Source: Ligula intestinalis (lineage: Eukaryota; Platyhelminthes; Cestoda; Diphyllobothriidea; Diphyllobothriidae). Taken from it: a stretch of DNA of 64,000 bases. A model generated the notes under the pieces. That model was given only the letters and a program-made list of their open reading frames with translations, did no database searches and was not told the DNA's origin. A program made the translations under genes and the position numbers. The stretch lies in the NCBI GenBank assembly GCA_036362985.1, contig JAYGXS010000005.1:30389591-30453590 (forward strand), read 5' to 3'. Positions 58,601 through 64,000 of the stretch are shown piece after piece. Each line of letters starts with the position of its first letter. The first letter of the stretch is position 1.

Positions 58601-61600
58601 TGGAATCATTTGGACTGCTCACCTCGGCAAGGTCATTAACTGAGTACTATTTGCATGGCTCCAAATGGCATGCCAGAGGGAGGCCTTGAAGATGTGCAGG
58701 GGCATGCTAGTGTTGCCGGGCGGCAATTCTAGCGGGAGGATTCTGTCAAAGAATTCTACAGCTGCAGCGTGGGGACGTCCAAGGGACTCCAGGTAGGAGG
58801 GCAGGGGGTCAAGGCGTATCACGGCAGAATCAGTGGAGACGCGGTGACCCGGCATGCTGAGAGAAGGCGGCGGCGTCGGAGAAAGAAAAGGATCTGCACG
58901 GAAGAAGGTGAGATCGGGAAGTCCCGCAAAGCGGGCTGCACGGAAACCATGCAGTAGCAGGTTTCTGGCTGCCAGCCCACCCTCACTGGGGTGCTGGAAA
59001 ACGCCGCTAACCAGAGTGACAAGGTCATGCGGGTAGAGCGTGGTGTCGGCCAAACAGGGCTCATTGTTGGTGAATAATTTGCAGACCGACTCCAGTATGC
59101 TTGACCGAAAGACGGGCTGTGAAGAAAAAAGGAAAAAGTAAAATTTGCTGGACAGGATGAAAACACTAAAAGAAGCAATGGTTAAGAACATGACATCAAG
59201 ACCGCATGCGTGGCCCTACGCAGGAGATGAGAGGCGAGGGTTCGTGTAACACGCGAACGGCGATAAAGGTGGTTCTAAAGGTTGGGAGAACGAAACTGAC
59301 CGATAAAGAATAGGTGTGATCACATTCATGCAGATTGATGATCGAAATAGGAACTGATAGAGTTTTGCAAATTTAATTTTTTCGAGTGAATTTTATAATC
59401 ACAAAGCCTTTTAGTAAAGAAAACAGTAGGTATATTTCATTTTATTTCAGGGAAACAGGCAACATTTTTGCAAAATCGCATTTTTACGGATATCCAAGAA
59501 AACTCCTATCCTCCTAATTAGGACAGAATCAAACCTTCTATTTTTGTACTCTGTGCCATAAAAGAGTACCAATATCACCAAAATATATTAAACTATCGTT
59601 AAATTTGGACCAAATGAATATCGAGAAGGCAAAATTCTAGTTTGGCCATTCAGTCCTAAGGTCCATTCTGACCACAATGTCTAGATTTGGGAGAGTTAGA
59701 ATGCGTAACATTCGGATTAGACCGGAGAAGCCTTCCATGGCATCAGTCCTGTACTATTCACTGAGCCTCCGAAGTAATAATAGCGTGATATGCCATCAGT
59801 AGCTACTACAGTTAAGATTGAAACGCATTGGCGAAAACTAGTCTAAAGGGCGCCAAGCGATATGATATCGGACCAACGTGTGCTTGCCACTCAGTAGACG
59901 AGCTTCGTGTCAAACGAAAGGTCGACCGTTGGTTTCGAGGACGACGACCATATGCCCCACAGCAAGCGATGACTTGCACGTAAATTAAATTTGAGTGAGA
60001 GTAAACTTGCGCTGCATACATCGCATGCTCTCTACTCCCAAACCGCCTCCTCCTTCTCCTCCTCAACGGCGTCCGATCTTGTGATCAAGCCAAGAATACT
60101 GGAGGCGGAAGAGGGCCCAGGGGGATGGCGTGGCCGGAGTCGTTCCAAGGGGTGCCACCATACCTGGTTTGGAGCCCAGCTGATTGCGGGTCTCCCAGAT
60201 GCCGCATTCAGAAGGCGCCTTCGCAGCCTGACTATCAGTCCGCCAGTCATCCATTCCACACAAAAAACACGCACTGAGCTGATCACGCTGTCCGGCAGTT
60301 GGTAACCGTCCAAGCCATTGCCTTCAGCACATCATCATATCTTCAAGCGCGTCAGATTGTTTTTAGAGAGGAAATTGCTCAGAGCTGGCAGCCGTATACT
60401 CTGTTCCGATTCTCCGGGCTGCATTCACTTACGGCCACTGCCAATTGACTGATTCGGGGAATGGCCGCGGTGAGTGACATGCTTAATGACTTTGTAGGGC
60501 CCGTGCCGCATATACAAATTGCTCCCCAGCCCCTATCTCACATATTCACATTCTCGACGGACGGAGAAACACCGGCCGTGATACTTCAAAACCCCATGGC
60601 TCATTACTCACAGATCACAGATTCCGTCTCAGATCTCGAGTTCCTTCATCATCAGCAAGTTGGGCTCTCACGTACTGATAGAAACCTGCAAAGTAACAAG
60701 GAAGTCTGTGATAAAAAAAAACGTACCGGAAGGACCGAAACCAAAATACCGGCCACATTCAGCCAATTTCCGAAGTCAGCGTCATTTGAACTGAAAAGGT
60801 TTTAACAAAGGGGATTAAGCTGACACGTCAGTGTGACCTATCAGGAGGTTCATAAAAGTAAACAAGCCGTACAAATGAAAGAAATCTAAGCTACTTCAGT
60901 TGCCATGTACGTTTGGTGGGGTGGGGGGGGGGGGGGGGGGGGGGGGGTGGGGGGGAGGGGTGGGGGGGGGGGGGGGGGGGGGGCGAGGACTCGTTTAGGA
61001 ACTATTGTGGGTTTAGACCGTCTTGAGACAGCTTAGTTTTACCTTTCTGATGGTTTACCTGTGTAAACAGTGAAGAAAATTCTGGTCGTTGCGGTGGTAA
61101 TCCTTTTTAGTACGAGAGGAACCGTAGGGTCAGACCTTTAGTACATGTGCCTGGTCGAGCGACCAATGGTGCGAAGCTACCATCTGAGAGATTAAGACTG
61201 AACGTCTCTAAGTCTGGAGCTCGCCCAGAAATGCGCGACAATAGAGTTTGGATTGCCACGTGATTGTCCAGATATAGTACTTTCGGTTAGGTTTATTTGG
61301 ATTGGGTCAGCGTGCCTCACCGAACCAGGTCGGTCTGGTAATGTTATGCCAGAGCTGTGACCATAACCACATGCACCAGACCATAGTGGTATGAGCGTGG
61401 CGGCACTAAATCGTTTGTAGACTACTTAATGTTTTGTCGGGGAGACGAGAATATTTGAGCAGCTATCACACTGCGAGGTATTGAGTCTTATCCCTACCCG
61501 ACATAATGATTTGAAGCGTTGGAGCCCCTGTCATACAGATACTACTATGTGTTCTTTTGGTAGAATGGGTGGGGCATATGGGGGGACAAATCAGAGCGCA

Positions 61601-62302
61601 ATAATCAGGTAAATTAAGAAAGTTACGCGTTTAAGTTGGTGGGTGTTCGTTGACCTTGGGCCAAGTCATTGAGATACATGTTTAATAGCATCAGCAACCC
61701 CAACTGGATTAAGGACGGGGGAACAAAAAATGTGGAAATTTACACTACTTAACATTAGTAAGTAAGTGGTTATTCCCATGGTTAATTTAAAAAGTCGTTT
61801 TGCCCAATAAGTTGACTTCAATGGTTATCGTAGACGTTGGCCCTCAAGGGAATCCCTCTACAGTTCAATATTATCACGAATCCCTACTGGACCAACAGCG
61901 GGCCCGCAAAAAAATTGGAAGATTGTGGAAACTCACCCGCACTTAAAATGTGTAAATAATCGGTTATTGTACATTTTGGCCTTCTAAGCACCCCTCTATA
62001 GCTCCCTGCCGAGGATTCGAAAAAAGGGCAGTACAATACCCTGTAGTAGTGTGCACAAACAAGAAATTCCATTGCTTTTTTACATAGGATACTTTGAGGA
62101 GGCAGAAAAAATAGGAAAAAAAGAGGTAAAACCCACTGGAGCCTGAGACACTCTGTAAAGGTATGGACTGTTTCGGGCACCATAAGGACCATTATTTCAC
62201 AGGCCACGGAGTAGACACCAGCTGCCTGAACGCTGACGTTTTCTTCCAGGCGCCAGGGCCGCCAGGCTGCGGGGACTGAAGATATTCCATGCTTAGTAGC
62301 GC
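55604..62302 (-). CDS. MED23: Mediator complex subunit 23, C-terminal exons (partial)
   Basis: Mediator tail subunit that links activators to RNA polymerase II in the nucleus. Exons in transcript order: 62302-62137, 60227 to about 60068 or 60044, 59116-58623, 56742-56622 and 55954-55604 (stop). Key matches to human MED23: a segment with AAGVYSVACEIMVLMV (human AAHALHVTCVELMALAV); SILGLIT (AIGLIIT); LWHAIWSHANSTQLMTLP spliced to SVFSNYIFEHL (human LAHAVWHHSSIGQLSLIPKFLTEVLL); LLMAFFLIAPVLGTL; and the last exon with DVFYHIKYMYVGNSVQEKV (DFLYHMKYMFTGDSVKEQV) and a Gln/Pro-rich end. Phases agree at the 62137/60227, 58623/56742 and 56622/55954 joins. The donor of the second exon is ambiguous (GTTGAG or GTTTGG). 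About 435 codons are covered, against 1368 in human. The N-terminal part is absent or unrecognised. Confidence 0.9.
56087..56580 (+). repeat. Interspersed repeat, family R3 (copy 2), with a LINE B-like 3' end
   Basis: Starts ACATGTTTTCTATAAAAAAT, like 40310. Near 56523-56552 it carries AATAGGGTCTTCAAAGG and CATTGCCTA, nearly identical to the 3' UTR end of LINE B (minus strand near 23680-23705). It lies in the intron between the last two MED23 exons. Confidence 0.5.
58034..58140 (+). repeat. Dispersed duplication inside MED23 intron (partner 58491-58597)
   Basis: Both segments contain TATCGCACTC at the start, a C-rich run, a purine-rich GAGGCRGGAKAGGACG, then CACAACTATATGAACAGG and TTTCA. They are in the same orientation, 457 bp apart, and similar enough to indicate a duplication or two copies of one repeat. 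Confidence 0.6.
60915..60983 (+). repeat. Poly(G) tract with rare T and A
   Basis: About 69 bp, nearly all G, in MED23 intron sequence just 5' of the 28S fragment. It could fold as a G-quadruplex on the plus strand or C-tract on the transcript. Length is unreliable in most sequencing chemistries. Confidence 0.9.
61007..61503 (+). rRNA. 28S rRNA 3'-terminal fragment (pseudogene)
   Basis: About 497 bp collinear with the end of large-subunit rRNA: GGGTTTAGACCGTC, GAGACAGCTTAGTTTTACC, the sarcin-ricin loop AGTACGAGAGGAACC (exact), GGTGCGAAGCTACCATCTG, GACTGAACG and CTCTAAGTCTG, a variable part, then TTTGTAGAC, GTCGGGG, GAGCAGCT and CACTGCGA. Substitutions such as GTCTTGAGACAGC for GTCGTGAGACAGG mark it as non-functional. 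It sits in the MED23 intron between the 62137 and 60227 exon boundaries, on the opposite strand to the gene. No rDNA lies around it. Confidence 0.9.
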
Positions 62303-62417
62303 CTAAAGGTGCACAAAAACACAGAGAAACACGTAGAATGATATATATGTTAGTAGCAGAAGAAAAGTAACACAACGCCTTCACATCTATTGCAGTACTC
62401 CTCCCAAAAGGGAAGGG

Positions 62418-62642
62418 TTACTTGTTAGCATAGCTGCTGGAGACACGGCGCGTCCACATGTGGCAGATAGCGGAACGACCTCCAGTGAAGGTTAGCTGAG
62501 AAATAAGCGGACTCTCGGGTCCGACGAATAAGCAGTCGCGGACCAGCAGCGGCAGTGCTACCAGGGCGCGGCGGACTGAGGTCTGGCAAGCCAAAAGCCT
62601 ACAAAGTGTCGCAAAAGCCTGACGAACGTGAACCGCTATCAT
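62418..62642 (-). CDS. Possible further MED23 exon or unrelated ORF
   Basis: Open minus-strand frame with a hydrophobic helix-like part (RRALVALPLLVRDCLF), located just upstream of the first recognised MED23 exon. It ends at AACAA/GTAACC, a possible donor in phase 2, but the next exon needs phase 1. The similarity to MED23 is not convincing. I list it only as a candidate. Confidence 0.2.
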   Translation of the reverse strand: MIAVHVRQAFATLCRLLACQTSVRRALVALPLLVRDCLFVGPESPLISQLTFTGGRSAICHMWTRRVSSSYANK

Positions 62643-63039
62643 ATAAGTTCACATGCCACCGCTGCCTTTTGCTTAGGCTACTGAGCCAAAGCGCTAGAGG
62701 AGACAACGTCGAACAAACAATCCGTGCGGCTGTTGGGGACCCGCCTGTACCCAACATTCACAAGATATCTCATGCGAAATACGTCCGATAACCATGTTAT
62801 GATCCATGCTAAGGCGTCCGAAATCCAACCCTCGACCTCTCCGCTGGTGGTTTGCGGGCAAAGTGGGTATACTCACGGCAAACGGAGAGCAATGGCAGGT
62901 AAAATCGGGGGCGTCATCTGTAACAAAATTCTCAAGAAAATTCACGGACAATGAATATCACGGATCTCAATACTGCTAAGGCGTCTCCAGAGAGCGACGC
63001 GCTGCGTGGTCGTCTGGTGCCCGGAATGTCATATATGCG

Positions 63040-64000
63040 AACCAGTACTGTCATTTCGCGACAGAGCTTGAACATCGGTCACTGGAATGTGCAGACACTG
63101 CTTGATGCTGGAATATAAACATTACTAGCACGCGCGTTGTGGGACTATAAGATATACGTTGCCTGTCTATCTGAAGTTCGTCTCCCAGACTCTGGAACGA
63201 GACAAATCAAGGTCCCAAAAGAGGATACTGAGTACGTACTCCTCCACAGTGGACAACAAGCGAACACGGGTCTGCATGGGGTGGCAACAGCCATGACAAA
63301 ACAGGTGCATAGAACTCTCTTAGCGTTTGAGCCTATCTCAGAGCGGATTGCCACAGCCCGCTTCAAAGGCACCATAGCAAATATGTTTGTGGTTGCCGTT
63401 TAAGCCCCAAAATTACAAGCGGACGAAGCAGTTAAGGCTGAGTTCTATGAACGCTTCCAAGCTACAGTGGCTAGGATAACCCCTAGAGAATTGCTCTTCG
63501 TCACCGGAGACTGGAATACCATGACTGGCCCGTGCGATGAAACCACAAGACACATCATCGGAAAAGACGAAATGGGCCAACGTTGCGACAACGGTTAGTA
63601 ACATTTGCTGATTATAAATATCTCGTCATTACGAACGCTCGTTTTCAACACCATCATCGGCAGTTGCTAACGTGTTATTCAAACGATGGTCGAACGGCAA
63701 ACCAGATAGACTATATCTTAGTACGCTCAAGGTGGGCCACCTCGGTATCCGACAGCCGATAGTTTCGAAGTGCAGAAGTTGGATTAGATCATGTACTTGT
63801 CCGTGCCCGCTTTAAGTTCTGCTTGTCTAATCGAGGTAAAAAACTGCCGCCAAAACGTGCAAACGCTATGGCACTATCAAACACAGAAACCAGTGTAGCG
63901 TTTAACGAAAGTCCCACTGCAGGGATCAGATGTTAATCCAATATTCACATCGAACCTCCAGATAACATTGATAATCAAACTTCGCCCGATACTCAATGGC
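63040..64000 (+). pseudogene. RTE-type LINE, endonuclease domain (runs off the window)
   Basis: The APE-like endonuclease of an RTE-clade element begins near 63055 with LNIGHWNVQTLLDAG. It continues CLSEVRLPDSGTRQIKVP, SERIATARFKG and LLFVTGDWNTMTGP (GDWN catalytic motif) to about 63600. It then decays with frameshifts but still shows QTR-TIS-like (Q-ID-I) and later motifs towards 63790. In-frame stops (for example after LLDAGI) show it is defective. The RT would lie beyond the right edge. Confidence 0.85.

Noticed and set aside
58619..59191. The first 25 residues of the 190-codon frame as coding
   Set aside because: They lie in a pyrimidine-rich intron before the CACAG acceptor at 59117.
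60032..60313. The N-terminal third of the 93-codon frame as MED23 coding sequence
   Set aside because: Phase and homology place the exon start at 60227, so the upstream codons are intronic.
61007..61503. An R2-type retrotransposon insertion into rDNA
   Set aside because: The fragment is flanked by MED23 intron on both sides and no R2 coding sequence is present.

Overview
This window looks like nuclear DNA of a flatworm (Platyhelminthes, most likely a parasitic neodermatan). That is an inference. It rests on spliced protein genes with very small introns (33 and 37 nt) next to kilobase introns, on the mix of CR1-like, RTE-like and Penelope-like retroelements, and on tRNA-derived SINEs carrying hammerhead ribozyme motifs, a combination best known from schistosome-type genomes. 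A run of 100 N at 39121-39220 marks a scaffold gap. I see nothing bacterial, no CRISPR array and no operon.

Three conserved host genes can be assembled exon by exon, all on the minus strand. (1) 6732-14356: a complete mu subunit of the AP-3 adaptor complex (AP3M), nine exons, 409 codons plus stop, every splice phase consistent. (2) 43490-48584: RCL1 (RNA 3'-terminal phosphate cyclase-like, 18S rRNA processing), five exons covering about 338 codons; the last exon was not found. (3) 55604-62302: the 3' part of MED23 (Mediator tail subunit), five exons to the stop codon and a poly(A) signal; the 5' part lies beyond the right edge or was not recognised. A fourth, unidentified gene may be represented by exon-like frames at 1666-2522 (+).

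The rest is mostly transposon debris. 0-4 kb: unidentified exons, a SINE with a 14-bp target-site duplication, and a foldback element with telomere-like filling. 8-17.9 kb: AP3M introns holding a long hairpin and a tRNA-like element, then Penelope fragments. 18.7-19.5 kb: 3' end of a Ty3/gypsy element. 20.0 kb: a full hammerhead ribozyme motif (-). 20.5-28.5 kb: a CR1-like LINE (A) split by a second, younger CR1 LINE (B). 31.4-36 kb: LINE, Penelope and SINE remnants, one SINE with a complete hammerhead. 36.4-40.0 kb: a LINE with RNase H and a (CAA)n tail. 40.8-41.5 kb: a Penelope endonuclease fragment between inverted repeats. 49.6-50.2 kb: a Penelope reverse transcriptase remnant. 61.0-61.5 kb: the 3' end of 28S rRNA embedded in a MED23 intron. 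63-64 kb: an RTE-type endonuclease running off the edge.

The most interesting theme is the repeated appearance of hammerhead ribozyme cores in several repeat types (tRNA-Arg-like SINEs, Penelope-flanking repeats and an unassigned repeat at 20 kb). Two of them fold into complete three-helix type I motifs by hand.
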